DNA of 64,000 nt from Treponema primitia ZAS-2. GTDB lineage: Bacteria; Spirochaetota; Spirochaetia; Treponematales; Breznakiellaceae. A program made the translations under genes and the position numbers. Location: NCBI RefSeq assembly GCF_000214375.1, contig NC_015578.1:3162001-3226000 (forward strand), in the 5' to 3' direction. Below the pieces are notes generated by a model. That model worked only from the letters and a program-made list of their open reading frames with translations. It was not told the DNA's origin and did no database searches. Below are positions 1 to 8,261 of this stretch, one piece after another. How positions within the stretch are numbered: position 1 is the first letter of the stretch; each line of letters opens with the position of its first letter.

Positions 1-1045
1 ATAGTTCCCGTAATGCCTCAGCCCAGCGGCTGGTGGAGTCCGCCATAATCGCCACGTGGTAGCCCATGTCCCGGTAAAATTCCGCCAGGGTGACCCCGGT
101 GTAAATCGAAACTTCCCGGGCCGCCACGGGCATGTTAGAAGTATTGGCGATAAGGATGGTGCGCTCCATCAGGGAACGACCGCTCCGGGGGTCCGTGAGG
201 TGGGGGAATTCGGTGAGCACGTCGGTCATCTCATTGCCCCGCTCGCCGCAGCCTATGTAGATGATCACCTCCGCATCGCACCACTTGGCGATGGCGTGCT
301 GGGTCATGGTCTTGCCGGTGCCGAAACCCCCGGGAATAGCTGCGGTGCCGCCCTTGGAAAGGGGGAAAAATACGTCGATGACCCGCTGGCCCGTAACCAG
401 GGGCTGATCCTGGGGCAGCCGGGCCGCACTAGGCCGGGGGACCCGCACGGGCCACCACTGGGCCAGGGTGATTTCCTCACCATGATCCGTCCGGGCAATA
501 ATAGCATTACAGTTGTAGTCCCCTGCCGGGGCCAGCTCGGTCAGAGCCGCCCCGTGAAGAGCCGGGGGAACCATGATCTTACAGACTATGCTGGGGGTTT
601 CCTGAACCATGCCCAGAACCAGGCCCGGCTTGGGGACCGGCTTTTCCCCGGCGGCGATTTGCGCGGCCAGGCCAGGATCCGGAACAAAGGGCCAGAGCTT
701 GGAGGAGTCCAGAGCTTCACCCCGTGCGCCGGGGTCCATGAAGGCGCCGCTCTGCTTGAACAGCGCTTCCAGGGGCCGCTGTATGCCATCGTAAATCGTG
801 CCGATGAGCCCCGGACCGAGCAGTACCGACAGGGGCCGGCCTGTGGAAGAAGCTTCGGCACCTATCATGAGCCCCGTATCGTCTTCGTAGACCTGGATCA
901 CCGCCTCGTCCTGCTCCAGCCGGACGATTTCGCCGATGATCCGCTTCTCCCCTACCTCGACCAGGTCAAAGAGACCTGCGCCGCCGAGACCGGAGGCCCG
1001 TACTATGGGCCCGGAGATGCGCCGGACCTTACCGTTGATGGTCAT
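1..1045 (-). CDS. atpA: V/A-type ATP synthase catalytic subunit A (partial, C-terminus beyond window)
   Basis: Nucleotide-binding catalytic subunit of the rotary V/A-ATPase; it converts ATP hydrolysis or synthesis into ion movement at the membrane. The minus-strand frame starts at ATG 1045 ([13 protein letters not shown]) and stays open to the window edge. It shows the family N-terminal beta-barrel, the non-homologous insert, and the P-loop as GGFGTGKT, followed by GCGERGNEM and the [13 protein letters not shown] block. The C-terminal part lies outside the window. The start overlaps the stop of subunit E (ATGA), so translation is probably coupled. Subunits B and D are expected further left but are not seen. 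Identification is firm. Confidence 0.95.
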   Translation of the reverse strand, partial: MTINGKVRRISGPIVRASGLGGAGLFDLVEVGEKRIIGEIVRLEQDEAVIQVYEDDTGLMIGAEASSTGRPLSVLLGPGLIGTIYDGIQRPLEALFKQSGAFMDPGARGEALDSSKLWPFVPDPGLAAQIAAGEKPVPKPGLVLGMVQETPSIVCKIMVPPALHGAALTELAPAGDYNCNAIIARTDHGEEITLAQWWPVRVPRPSAARLPQDQPLVTGQRVIDVFFPLSKGGTAAIPGGFGTGKTMTQHAIAKWCDAEVIIYIGCGERGNEMTDVLTEFPHLTDPRSGRSLMERTILIANTSNMPVAAREVSIYTGVTLAEFYRDMGYHVAIMADSTSRWAEALREL

Positions 1046-1743
1046 TGTGCACCCCCTGGGGAGATGCCGGCTCCTGTGGAAGCGCCGGCTCCTGATACGT
1101 CAAGGGATCCGGAACCTAAAAGCGCCTCCACCAGTTCCGCCCGGCTGTCCTCCAGCAGGGATTTTGCCAGGGCATCCACCGAGGCGGTGATCCGCACCGA
1201 GGGAGCGTCCAGGATAATAGCCGGAAGGTTACCGGAAAGCTGATGGAGACTACGATCCTTGTCAAAGGTCCAGGCCAGGCCAGGAGCCGCCCGGTTTAGG
1301 ATGGACTGAAGTTCAGCTTCACCCAGATCCCGGCAGCCTACTTTCAGGGGGGCGCCGGCAGTATCGGGGATTTCAGCCGCGCTACTTGCAACGAAGTCTC
1401 CCGCGCAGCGGCGCAACTCGGCTTCCAGCAGGGAAAGAATTTTTTCCCGGGGCAGGGATTTCAGGTAGCTGTTCATGGAACTTTGCAATTGAGACTCCAC
1501 CCGCTCAGTATAACTGCGCCGCTTGTCCAGGGGCAGCCGGGCCATCATCTCGTCCCGGGCCTTTTCCGCCCGGCCCGCAAAACTCTGTTTGAGCTTTTCT
1601 ATGTCCTTAAGCACACGCTTTTCCCACTTTGCCTGGGAAGCGGCTATGGTATCCCCGGCGGTTTTCAGGATACGCTGAGCCTTTTTGCGGGCGTCCTCGA
1701 GGATTTCCTTGTCCAATATATCGGTTGATTGCAGTTCTTCCAT
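1042..1743 (-). CDS. atpE: V/A-type ATP synthase subunit E (peripheral stalk)
   Basis: 233-residue protein forming, with the G/H-like subunit, the peripheral stalk that holds the catalytic head against rotation. The N-terminal half is highly charged and predicted coiled coil (Lys/Glu-rich, roughly residues 10-110); the C-terminal half is globular with [17 protein letters not shown], typical of the subunit E head-binding domain. It lies between subunits F (18-bp gap) and A (4-bp overlap), the position seen in bacterial V/A operons. Sequence identity of this subunit is usually low, so the call rests on layout, length and coiled coil together. No irregularities seen. Confidence 0.88.
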   Translation of the reverse strand: MEELQSTDILDKEILEDARKKAQRILKTAGDTIAASQAKWEKRVLKDIEKLKQSFAGRAEKARDEMMARLPLDKRRSYTERVESQLQSSMNSYLKSLPREKILSLLEAELRRCAGDFVASSAAEIPDTAGAPLKVGCRDLGEAELQSILNRAAPGLAWTFDKDRSLHQLSGNLPAIILDAPSVRITASVDALAKSLLEDSRAELVEALLGSGSLDVSGAGASTGAGISPGGAQ

Positions 1744-1761
1744 AAAATTTCCCCAGCCAGC

Positions 1762-2106
1762 CTATACCCGAACCCCGACCGCTTCCCGGATGGAATCCAC
1801 CAGAGATTTACGGCCCGGCAGCCGTCCCATGGTACCGGGAATTTCTACTATCAGGGGATATTTGCCGGAGATTTGCCATTCAGTCAGATCGTTCCCCAGC
1901 CAGTCAGCGGCTTCTTCGGTGAGGATCAGAACCCGGCAACCCTCAACCCCACCGGGAAGCACCGCCTTGGCAGTGTCGTCCCAGCCCCGGGTTATGCGCA
2001 GAAAAGCTGCGCGGGCAGTGTCAGCGTTGAAAACCGCGGCGCCATTGATCCCGATAAAGCGGAAGGCGGTGACCAGTTCCGAATCCCCGATAAAAAAATA
2101 ATCCAT
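1762..2106 (-). CDS. atpF: V/A-type ATP synthase subunit F (central stalk)
   Basis: 114-residue central-stalk subunit that sits with subunit D on the rotor. It begins MDYFFIGDSELVTAFRFIG, the standard start of the family (a Rossmann-like fold with the GD..L..GF pattern), and contains ILTEEAADWL and a YPLIVEIPG segment near the C-terminus, both characteristic. Its ATG shares one base with the stop of the K gene (TGATG), suggesting coupled translation. Length is normal. The gene position K-F-E-A matches other spirochaetal V/A-ATPase operons. Confident. Confidence 0.92.
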   Translation of the reverse strand: MDYFFIGDSELVTAFRFIGINGAAVFNADTARAAFLRITRGWDDTAKAVLPGGVEGCRVLILTEEAADWLGNDLTEWQISGKYPLIVEIPGTMGRLPGRKSLVDSIREAVGVRV

Positions 2107-2417
2107 CAGAGTATCATGATGAGCAGGGCCACCAGGAAGCCCCAGAGACAGATACCTTCCGCAAGACCCGCATAGGGCAGGGCCTTTCCGGAAAGTTCCG
2201 GGTTCTCACTCATGGCGCCCATGGCCGCAGCGCCTATCTGGCCTACCGCAATACCACCGGCGATACAGGAGACACCCACCGCCAGAGCAGCGGCAAAGTA
2301 CTTCCATACCGAAGTATTCCCCGCGCCTTCCTGGGCTGCCTCAGCCGCTTCCTGGGCGAATACCGGCACCGCCAGGGCAAACAATACAAGGGTGAACAAC
2401 ACTATTCTGCGTTTCAT
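2106..2417 (-). CDS. atpK: V/A-type ATP synthase subunit K (membrane rotor ring)
   Basis: 103-residue proteolipid of the membrane rotor ring. After a cleavable-looking leader (VLFALAVPVFAQ, about residues 1-22) and an Ala/Glu-rich linker come two transmembrane helices, about residues 38-68 and 78-103, so this is a single-hairpin ring subunit rather than the doubled form. The second helix carries the ion-binding glutamate in GLAEGICLWG; the first carries Gln in AVGQIGAAAMG, a position that in Na+-type rings can help coordinate Na+, though the ion cannot be settled here. Strong Shine-Dalgarno AGGGAGG precedes ATG 2417. The gene follows subunit I by 2 bp. Confidence 0.92.
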   Translation of the reverse strand: MKRRIVLFTLVLFALAVPVFAQEAAEAAQEGAGNTSVWKYFAAALAVGVSCIAGGIAVGQIGAAAMGAMSENPELSGKALPYAGLAEGICLWGFLVALLIMIL

Positions 2418-2419
2418 AA

Positions 2420-4483
2420 CTAAACCTCCCTGCGAAACCGGAAAGGGGAAAACTCCACCCCGGTTTCGGTAAAAAACTTGCTAAAAAATTCGTAATATTG
2501 AAGACGTACAACCTGAATGGCGACGATCATTCCCTCAAGCAGTATTATTACCACATTCCCAAAGATCATGATCAGCAGGAATACTGCAGATCCTCCGATG
2601 CCGCCGGCAGATTCCATTACCATCTCAGAAAGTTTAAAGATGATAAAGGAAAGTACCGCATGGGAAAGGGCAAAGGCCCCAACCCGCAGAAAACTTACGG
2701 TATTGGAAACATAGGTAGAGGCGGTTTCCAGTATCTCCACGAATCCTTCCATAAAGAACACCAGAAAGCCGTGTTCCAGCACCGGCCTTTTCCCTTCCAC
2801 CATGCGCCAAATCAGGGGGCCGAAGAAGATACAGAAAACCGGCAGGGCCAGACCGATAAAATCGAACCACCTGAAGCCGCCCCCCAGAAGGCAGCGTATG
2901 GCGATGGAAATGGCATACCAGAAGAGCAGCATTCCTGCTATACCGGTTTTGGAGAACAGGGCCTTTTCATATTTTTTGAGCCCCCACTGGTTAATAATAT
3001 TAACCAAAAGCCCAATGGAGTTGAAGATGATCCCCACAGCAATGGTAAAGCCGAAAAAGTAGAAAAGTTTTGTCACGCTCCCCCCCTTTTCGGTAAGGGG
3101 CATGAGGGTCAATATGCGGTCCACCGGATGGCCCGTAAGGAAGCCCGTGATCGTCCTGGTGGGGCCTGTAAGAATTTCTTCGTCGGTAAAAAATTCACCG
3201 TTTAGGATGCCCATGACCATGGAAGCAATTCCCACTGCAATAAGCGGGGTGGAGTAACCCTTGAGACCCTTCAGGGCTTTAAGGCCCCGGCGGCCTGTAA
3301 GAAGCCCTGCCAGAAGCAGTACAAGACCCTGACCCACATCGCCGAACATGATCCCAAAGAGGATAGTGAAGAAAAAAGCCACCAATGGTGTGGGATCGAT
3401 GGTACCGTAAAGAGGCGCCCCGTAGGAAAACACCACCCCTTCAAAGCCCTTAACAAAGGCGCCGTGGTCCAGGGAAACCGGGACCTTTTCCTTCCCCAGC
3501 CGCACCTCGGGAATTTCCTGGGGATCAAAGGCCCGCACCGCTACCCTGCCCCCGGTCTGCTTCTCCAAGTCATCCACCAGGATGCCCAGGTTGGCCTCAG
3601 GTACCCAGCCGCTCAGAACATACACACTTTTTGTGGCAGCCAGATGGCTCTTGAGTTCCCCGGTGATGGAAGCCATGAGGTAGGAGCCGTTCAGGGATTT
3701 CAGGGTGGGGCCGTATTCCTGGACCACCTCTTTTTTGTCCGCCTCAATGGACTGCAAATCAGTTTCCATAGTTTTAAGCCGGCCCTGAAGCCCCGAAAGG
3801 AGTTCCCCGGGCACACCCTTGTACCCCTCGGGAACACTTATAGGAACAAAGGCTTGCTTTTTCAGTTCCGAGTCCATGGCAAAGCGGCCCTTCCGGGAAG
3901 CGGCGGCCAGGATGCGGTCATCCCCTTCACCGGATCCCAGGGGTATGATCACCGCCCGGTCCGCCAGGCTGGTACGAAGATCCTCCAGACGCTCCGGTTC
4001 CAGCCGGCCTATACGCAGGGTCAGGTAGGAAAGCTGATCCAAGTCCGCAAAGGGGGCGTTGAGGTTGGCAAAGGACTTGGCTTCGTTCAAAGCGTCTTCA
4101 ACCTTTTTCTTTTCCTGGAGGGTTTCATTTTCCCGTTTGCTCAGTAATTCTATCCGGGAACAGATCTGTTCGGTAAGCTGGGCTTCCTCGGGACCCGGTA
4201 GCCGGCTGTCCTCATCGGGTTCAGCAGGAAGTTCGATCCCCAAATAGACTGCCCCGGCCCTGATTTTTTCCAGATTTTCCAGTGTCCCCTGCCGGACAGC
4301 CTCATCCCCCGGGCGGAAGGAACTCAGTTCCTCGGCGCCGTAAGAGCCCGAAGCAGGCAACTCCCCCTCTTCATTTTTGGGGAAGTGCATCAGGGCACGG
4401 CGGCCCAGGTATTCGATGACCCCGTCCACATCCCGGTCCAGGACCGTGAGTTCAACCTGCTTCATCCTCCGGGGGCGAATCAC
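2420..4483 (-). CDS. atpI: V/A-type ATP synthase subunit I (membrane stator)
   Basis: Large membrane stator subunit (687 residues from the start chosen) containing the ion half-channels. The N-terminal about 330 residues are soluble, beginning KQVELTVLDRDVDGVIEYL, with coiled-coil stretches; the C-terminal half has about seven or eight transmembrane helices including FFTILFGIMFGDVGQG and VSFLRVGAFALSHA, both hallmark segments with the conserved arginine. I chose GTG 4483 because AGGAGG sits 5 bases upstream; ATG 4465 has GGAGG touching the start codon, and a longer upstream frame lacks such a site. It ends 2 bp before subunit K. Confidence 0.9.
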   Translation of the reverse strand: MIRPRRMKQVELTVLDRDVDGVIEYLGRRALMHFPKNEEGELPASGSYGAEELSSFRPGDEAVRQGTLENLEKIRAGAVYLGIELPAEPDEDSRLPGPEEAQLTEQICSRIELLSKRENETLQEKKKVEDALNEAKSFANLNAPFADLDQLSYLTLRIGRLEPERLEDLRTSLADRAVIIPLGSGEGDDRILAAASRKGRFAMDSELKKQAFVPISVPEGYKGVPGELLSGLQGRLKTMETDLQSIEADKKEVVQEYGPTLKSLNGSYLMASITGELKSHLAATKSVYVLSGWVPEANLGILVDDLEKQTGGRVAVRAFDPQEIPEVRLGKEKVPVSLDHGAFVKGFEGVVFSYGAPLYGTIDPTPLVAFFFTILFGIMFGDVGQGLVLLLAGLLTGRRGLKALKGLKGYSTPLIAVGIASMVMGILNGEFFTDEEILTGPTRTITGFLTGHPVDRILTLMPLTEKGGSVTKLFYFFGFTIAVGIIFNSIGLLVNIINQWGLKKYEKALFSKTGIAGMLLFWYAISIAIRCLLGGGFRWFDFIGLALPVFCIFFGPLIWRMVEGKRPVLEHGFLVFFMEGFVEILETASTYVSNTVSFLRVGAFALSHAVLSFIIFKLSEMVMESAGGIGGSAVFLLIMIFGNVVIILLEGMIVAIQVVRLQYYEFFSKFFTETGVEFSPFRFRREV

Positions 4484-4517
4484 AGGAACCTCCTCACTAC
4501 GTTCTTCGGGTGAGTGT

Positions 4518-5597
4518 TCACGAGGCAACCCCCAGCAAATCAAGGATATCCTGGGCGGGCATACCCAGGCTTAAGCCCTCAGCAATGCTAATCAGGAGAT
4601 CCTCTTCAAAGAGTTTAAGTTTAATAAAACAGGCCACCATGTCCAGGGAGAAGGGCCGGAGCCGGAAGGAATGGCGGGCCAGGGTGTAGAGATATTCCGC
4701 AGCGGCGTTTTGGAAATACCGGGGGTCCGCAGCCCAGGCTTCACCGCTGAGCCGGGGGTTCAGAAACTTTACCCAGCGCCAGTGTTCCCAGTCAGCAGGA
4801 TTGTCCAAGGCCATGGAAAGGGAATCCTGGGCATCGTCGGCCAGGGTAGGCTTGGCCGCACTGCGCGAGGAACTCCGTTGCAAGTGGCGCCCCCTGTGCC
4901 AGTGGGAGTGGTAGTCCTTCAAGGCGGGGATGGACACCAGGTATTCCCCGGCCTGGTCCTCGGACATGCCGTAATAAGTCCGCATACGCAGGGCCCAGGC
5001 AGCATTCCGCAGGCTCACCTCTTCAGAGAGTATCCGTTCAATGGATTTTCGATCCGCCGGGGCGAGGCGCAGCATGGATTTCCAGAGGCTGAAATAGTAA
5101 TGATGGTCCAGTTTGTTCTGGATTACCATGGTTTTAATATCCAGTGGGGTAAGCAGGTCCTCCAGAAGGAATTCAAATTCAGTACCCTTGAGCATCAGGC
5201 TGAAATGGGGGTACTCCTTGTAATTAATGGTAGCAAAGCGGCCTATATCCGTAATCTGGGGCAGGTTCCGTTCACCAGCGGTAGCGGCGGCGATCACCCG
5301 TTTCAGGTCCGTGTACTCGAAATCCCGGATAAGACGGACCAACATTTCCGGAGGATGGGGGAAAGAATCAACAATGATAATAATTTGCCGGGCGGTACGG
5401 TTGATGATCCGCCGCTCCAGGTCTACCAGGAGTTCCTGTTCCGGAAGATCCCGGGCATCCTTGCCAAAGACAAGCCGGTCCAGTTCGGAAAGCCGGGTTA
5501 ATCCGCCAAGCTTGGAGAGGCGTTTCCCTATAAAGGAGTTCCCCACTATCCCGCAAGCCTTGGCGTACACATACGACCGTTCCCCCATGCCCGGCAT
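4518..5597 (-). CDS. atpC: V/A-type ATP synthase subunit C (d-type, rotor-stalk connector)
   Basis: 359-residue soluble, largely helical subunit that caps the membrane ring and joins it to the central stalk. Typical elements are SYVYAKACGIVGNSFIGKRL at the N-terminus, a YKEYPHFSLMLKGTEFEFL block and repeated helical segments including ALRMRTYYGMSEDQ. ATG 5597 follows AAGGA by 6 bases and overlaps the preceding stop by one base (TAATG). Sequence and position between the G-like subunit and subunit I support the call. Ser/Arg-rich insert HRGRHLQRSSSRSAAK near residue 240 is a little unusual and probably a surface loop. Confidence 0.88.
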   Translation of the reverse strand: MPGMGERSYVYAKACGIVGNSFIGKRLSKLGGLTRLSELDRLVFGKDARDLPEQELLVDLERRIINRTARQIIIIVDSFPHPPEMLVRLIRDFEYTDLKRVIAAATAGERNLPQITDIGRFATINYKEYPHFSLMLKGTEFEFLLEDLLTPLDIKTMVIQNKLDHHYYFSLWKSMLRLAPADRKSIERILSEEVSLRNAAWALRMRTYYGMSEDQAGEYLVSIPALKDYHSHWHRGRHLQRSSSRSAAKPTLADDAQDSLSMALDNPADWEHWRWVKFLNPRLSGEAWAADPRYFQNAAAEYLYTLARHSFRLRPFSLDMVACFIKLKLFEEDLLISIAEGLSLGMPAQDILDLLGVAS

Positions 5598-6010
5598 TAA
5601 GGTTCCTTAGGAAACGCCGTTTCCGGGAAAAGCAGGGATTCCGTCAATGCGAAAAATTCCTTCAGGTGAAGCGGCAGGGCAGTAATACTTTCCCGGTAAA
5701 GTTCAAGCTGTTTCCGGTAATCCTCTTTGGCTGCCCTTATAGTCTCTTCGTACCGCGAGTTTAGCTCCGCCGCTTCCTTTCCAAACCGTTCTTCGTGACG
5801 GGCCCGGTTTTCATTTTCGTTCTCAGAAACCCGGCGATCCGCCTCGGCTTGGGCATCGTCCACCAGGACCGAAGCCTGGGACTCCACACTCAGCAGGTGC
5901 TGGAGCACACTCTTTTCATCCCGCCCCCCCTCAAAAGCGGTGCTATAGGCGCCGTTTTCGGAGTCCGGAAACTCTGAGCTTAACCTTTCATTCAGGGTAG
6001 CGGTATCCAT
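5597..6010 (-). CDS. V/A-ATPase G/H-like peripheral stalk subunit
   Basis: 137-residue, strongly charged protein with a long heptad-like coiled coil from about residue 35 to 105 (DDAQAEADRRVSENENENR and following). First gene of the ATPase set, overlapping subunit C by one base. In other V/A-ATPase operons this position is held by the small subunit (G or H) that pairs with E in the peripheral stalk; the family is too divergent to prove by sequence, so the function is inferred from position and coiled coil. The PtsN stop lies 24 bp upstream, so it is probably read through from secG-ptsN. Confidence 0.7.
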   Translation of the reverse strand: MDTATLNERLSSEFPDSENGAYSTAFEGGRDEKSVLQHLLSVESQASVLVDDAQAEADRRVSENENENRARHEERFGKEAAELNSRYEETIRAAKEDYRKQLELYRESITALPLHLKEFFALTESLLFPETAFPKEP

Positions 6011-6034
6011 TAAAAACCTTTTTTAGCAGAAATT

Positions 6035-6508
6035 CTAATTCAAAGTGATGAGGGTATCCTCATATTTTTTCAAAACCCCATACACACTTTGAACATCCTT
6101 CTGAGCGGCAATATCCAAAAAAAACTGAGGATTGGTCAGCAGCTCCGCCAAGCCCTGAAGGACATGGAGGTGTTTTTCCGAATCCGTTGGGGGACCCACA
6201 ATCATAAAAAGCAAATAGACCGGATTCCCATCCAGGGCTTCATAGTCTATCCCCTTCCGGGAGATGCCCAACATACCGTACACCTTGTCCACCGCGTGGG
6301 TTTTCCCATGGGGAATGGCGATACCCCGCTGGATTCCCGTGGACATCTTTACTTCCCGTTCTTTGAGGGCTTCCAGGATATCATCCCGGGCATTGGATTT
6401 TATTACCTGACAAAAACGATCTACCAGTTCTTCAAAAACTTCCTCTTTATCACTGGATTCCAGATCTACCAGGATAAATTCGGGCGAAAAAATCTCGTGT
6501 AATAACAT
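6035..6508 (-). CDS. ptsN: PTS EIIA-like nitrogen-regulatory protein (PtsN type)
   Basis: 157-residue PTS EIIA domain of the fructose/nitrogen type, a phospho-accepting regulatory protein. The phosphorylatable histidine is in GIAIPHGKT (about residue 67), followed by the typical VYLLFMIVGP strand and HLHVLQGLAELL helix. No sugar permease domain (EIIB or EIIC) is attached or adjacent, which fits a regulatory rather than transport role; in other bacteria PtsN adjusts K+ transport and metabolism according to phosphorylation state. It sits 15 bp after secG and 24 bp before the ATPase genes, suggesting a single transcript. Confidence 0.88.
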   Translation of the reverse strand: MLLHEIFSPEFILVDLESSDKEEVFEELVDRFCQVIKSNARDDILEALKEREVKMSTGIQRGIAIPHGKTHAVDKVYGMLGISRKGIDYEALDGNPVYLLFMIVGPPTDSEKHLHVLQGLAELLTNPQFFLDIAAQKDVQSVYGVLKKYEDTLITLN

Positions 6509-6523
6509 CGAGCCTCCTCAATC

Positions 6524-6910
6524 CTATTCTAAAGACTCGGCCTCTGTGGGTTCAGCTTGGGGAAATTGGAATTCAGGCTGATCATTCAAGATATTGGCAC
6601 CCTCTTGATCCTGCCACCAGTCATTATTCACTTCCGATGACAAGGCCCTTCCGGCTGCTTCAACCCCGGCGCCGCTGGGAGTCCGGTTAAGAAGGGCCAA
6701 CCCCAGGCTGAGTACCAAAAAAATCGCCCCCAAAATGGAGGTTGCCCTGGTAAGGACATTGCCGGACCGGGACCCAAAAGCCGAGGAACTGCCGCCGGCA
6801 AAAATTCCCCCCAGGCTATCCCCTTCCTCATTCTGTATCAGAACCAATAAAATAAGAAGGATCGCCGCAATAACGAAAAACACCAATAAAACAACACTGA
6901 ACACACCCAT
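6524..6910 (-). CDS. secG: Preprotein translocase subunit SecG
   Basis: 128-residue membrane subunit of the SecYEG channel. Two transmembrane helices (about residues 4-26 and 56-77) flank the conserved loop, here VLIQNEEGDSLGGIFAGGSS, with SAFGSRSGNVLTRAT; this is the SecG signature. The C-terminal tail is longer and acidic (ending EPTEAESLE), as seen in some spirochaetes. GGAG lies 7 bases before ATG 6910, and a sigma70-type promoter stands 28-56 bases upstream. First gene of the proposed secG-ptsN-ATPase transcription unit. Confidence 0.93.
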   Translation of the reverse strand: MGVFSVVLLVFFVIAAILLILLVLIQNEEGDSLGGIFAGGSSSAFGSRSGNVLTRATSILGAIFLVLSLGLALLNRTPSGAGVEAAGRALSSEVNNDWWQDQEGANILNDQPEFQFPQAEPTEAESLE

Positions 6911-6937
6911 TTACTATCTCCACAAAGAATATACTAT

Positions 6938-6966
6938 ATTTTACTAAATCAAAAAAAGTTATGCAA
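6938..6966 (-). promoter_or_regulatory. sigma70-type promoter for secG-ptsN-ATPase
   Basis: On the minus strand TTGCAT (6966-6961), a 17-base spacer and TAAAAT (6943-6938) lie just upstream of secG; the predicted start near 6931 leaves a 20-base leader containing GGAG. Confidence 0.55.
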
Positions 6967-7098
6967 GGTAAAGCGGGGGTCCTCAGCCTCCAAGGGGCAT
7001 GATATCCCATATCAAAAGTCTATACAAGTAATGAGAGCTTAAACCATAGGCTATACAGAACGGAATACCTGTTTCTCCATATTGACCCAGATCCCCGG

Positions 7099-7213
7099 GG
7101 TGGGTGGGGATGCTTCTGGGGGCGTCTATGGAATTCCCCGCCGTAGCAGACCGCGCAGCGGGCTGACGGAGGCGGACTCAACATGTTAGCCCCCAGGAGC
7201 GTCCCCACCCACC
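7099..7213. repeat. Large imperfect inverted repeat in secG upstream gap
   Basis: Arms of 25 bases at 7099-7123 (starts GGTGGGTGGGGA) and 7189-7213 (ends TCCCCACCCACC) match at about 22 positions, enclosing 65 bases that are themselves GC-rich. The 6911-7235 gap holds no convincing gene; a 62-codon frame here lacks any recognisable protein. The region may be a dispersed palindromic element or a bidirectional terminator relic, but it lacks a T-run. Confidence 0.55.
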
Positions 7214-7235
7214 CAGAAAAATGAGCCGCTCTTGG

Positions 7236-8240
7236 TTAAACTGAAAATTCCTCGTAGTGCCCGGTTTGGCTAATATCATAGCCCCCCATGAGCTCCAGGT
7301 CCTTTTTGAATTCATCGGAAGCGATATAGGCGCTCACTATCCTGATTGCGGGGTTATGCCGATCCTCCAGGCGGAAGACAAAATCGTACCATTCCATCTG
7401 AAGGGGGATAAATTCGACCCCCGCTACCCTATCAATACCCCGTTCACAGCCGTAGCCTACTTCGGCGCCGCCCTTAGCCACGGTACTGGCGCAGGCCAGG
7501 TGGGAACTTGATTCCCGGGTATAACCCTGGATTTTGGCGGCGTTTATCCCCAGAAGGGCCAGTTTCTGGTCCAGCAGGATCCGGGCGCCGGATCCCCGTT
7601 CCCGGTTAACCATGGTCAAGCCCGGGCGGCTGAAATCCTTCCAGTCCCGGATGTTCTGGGGGTTCCCCTTCCGGACATAGAGGCCCTCCATACGGCCCAA
7701 CAAGCGAAAAACCCCCACCGGGAGCCCCGGAAGGAGGCGGCGGATAAAGGGGTAGTTGTAGGTATCGGTCTCCCCGTCCCAGAGGTGGGAGGCGGACATG
7801 GTTACCCGGCCGTGGTAGAGACTGTAGAGGCCATTGTAACAGCCCACAAAGGAGCGGAGTATCGGGATCCCCTCCCCGGCAAGCCGGGCTACCAGGAGGT
7901 CCAGGCATATATCCTGGCCGGAGATGATCACCGAGGCGGCGGAAGGCCTGCTCTCCCCTGACTCCCCTTCCCCGCCGGGAGCTTGCCGGCTAAGGCCGGC
8001 GCCGGGACCTGGCTGCTCGGCAAATTCACGGCGCCCCGGGTCCGGGGATCGCAGTTCCGAGTACTGGGGGCCGGTCTTGGAAAGCTCCAGGTAGCGGTCA
8101 ATATCGGTCTGGGAAATCCGGACTTGCTTCCCTACTTTGGATGAGGGGAGCTCGCCCCGTTTGATCAGTTCATATACGGTGTATTTTTTTATCCGCAGCT
8201 GTTTTGCAACATCCTCAGCGGTGAGAAGGGTTGATTCCAT
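7236..8240 (-). CDS. Excisionase-type HTH regulator fused to a periplasmic-binding-like ligand domain
   Basis: 334 residues. Residues 1-55 are a MerR/excisionase-type winged helix (LLTAEDVAKQLRIKKYTVYELIKRG and VRISQTDIDRYLE, in part). A Pro/Gly-rich linker of about 50 residues leads to a domain related to molybdate-type solute-binding proteins (the PBP_like family), with GSGARILLDQ and a GGAEVGYGCERGI motif near the C-terminus. Such proteins are intracellular transcription factors that sense a small ligand, often thought to be oxyanions; the ligand is not known here. Last gene of the five-gene operon, 21 bp after the solute-binding-like gene, so likely its regulator. No signal peptide. Confidence 0.8.
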   Translation of the reverse strand: MESTLLTAEDVAKQLRIKKYTVYELIKRGELPSSKVGKQVRISQTDIDRYLELSKTGPQYSELRSPDPGRREFAEQPGPGAGLSRQAPGGEGESGESRPSAASVIISGQDICLDLLVARLAGEGIPILRSFVGCYNGLYSLYHGRVTMSASHLWDGETDTYNYPFIRRLLPGLPVGVFRLLGRMEGLYVRKGNPQNIRDWKDFSRPGLTMVNRERGSGARILLDQKLALLGINAAKIQGYTRESSSHLACASTVAKGGAEVGYGCERGIDRVAGVEFIPLQMEWYDFVFRLEDRHNPAIRIVSAYIASDEFKKDLELMGGYDISQTGHYEEFSV

Positions 8241-8261
8241 ACTTTCATTGTATAGTACAAA

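Noticed and set aside
56-1243. Long plus-strand frame of 395 codons
   Set aside because: Antisense shadow of the V/A-ATPase A and E genes; no start context or family features.
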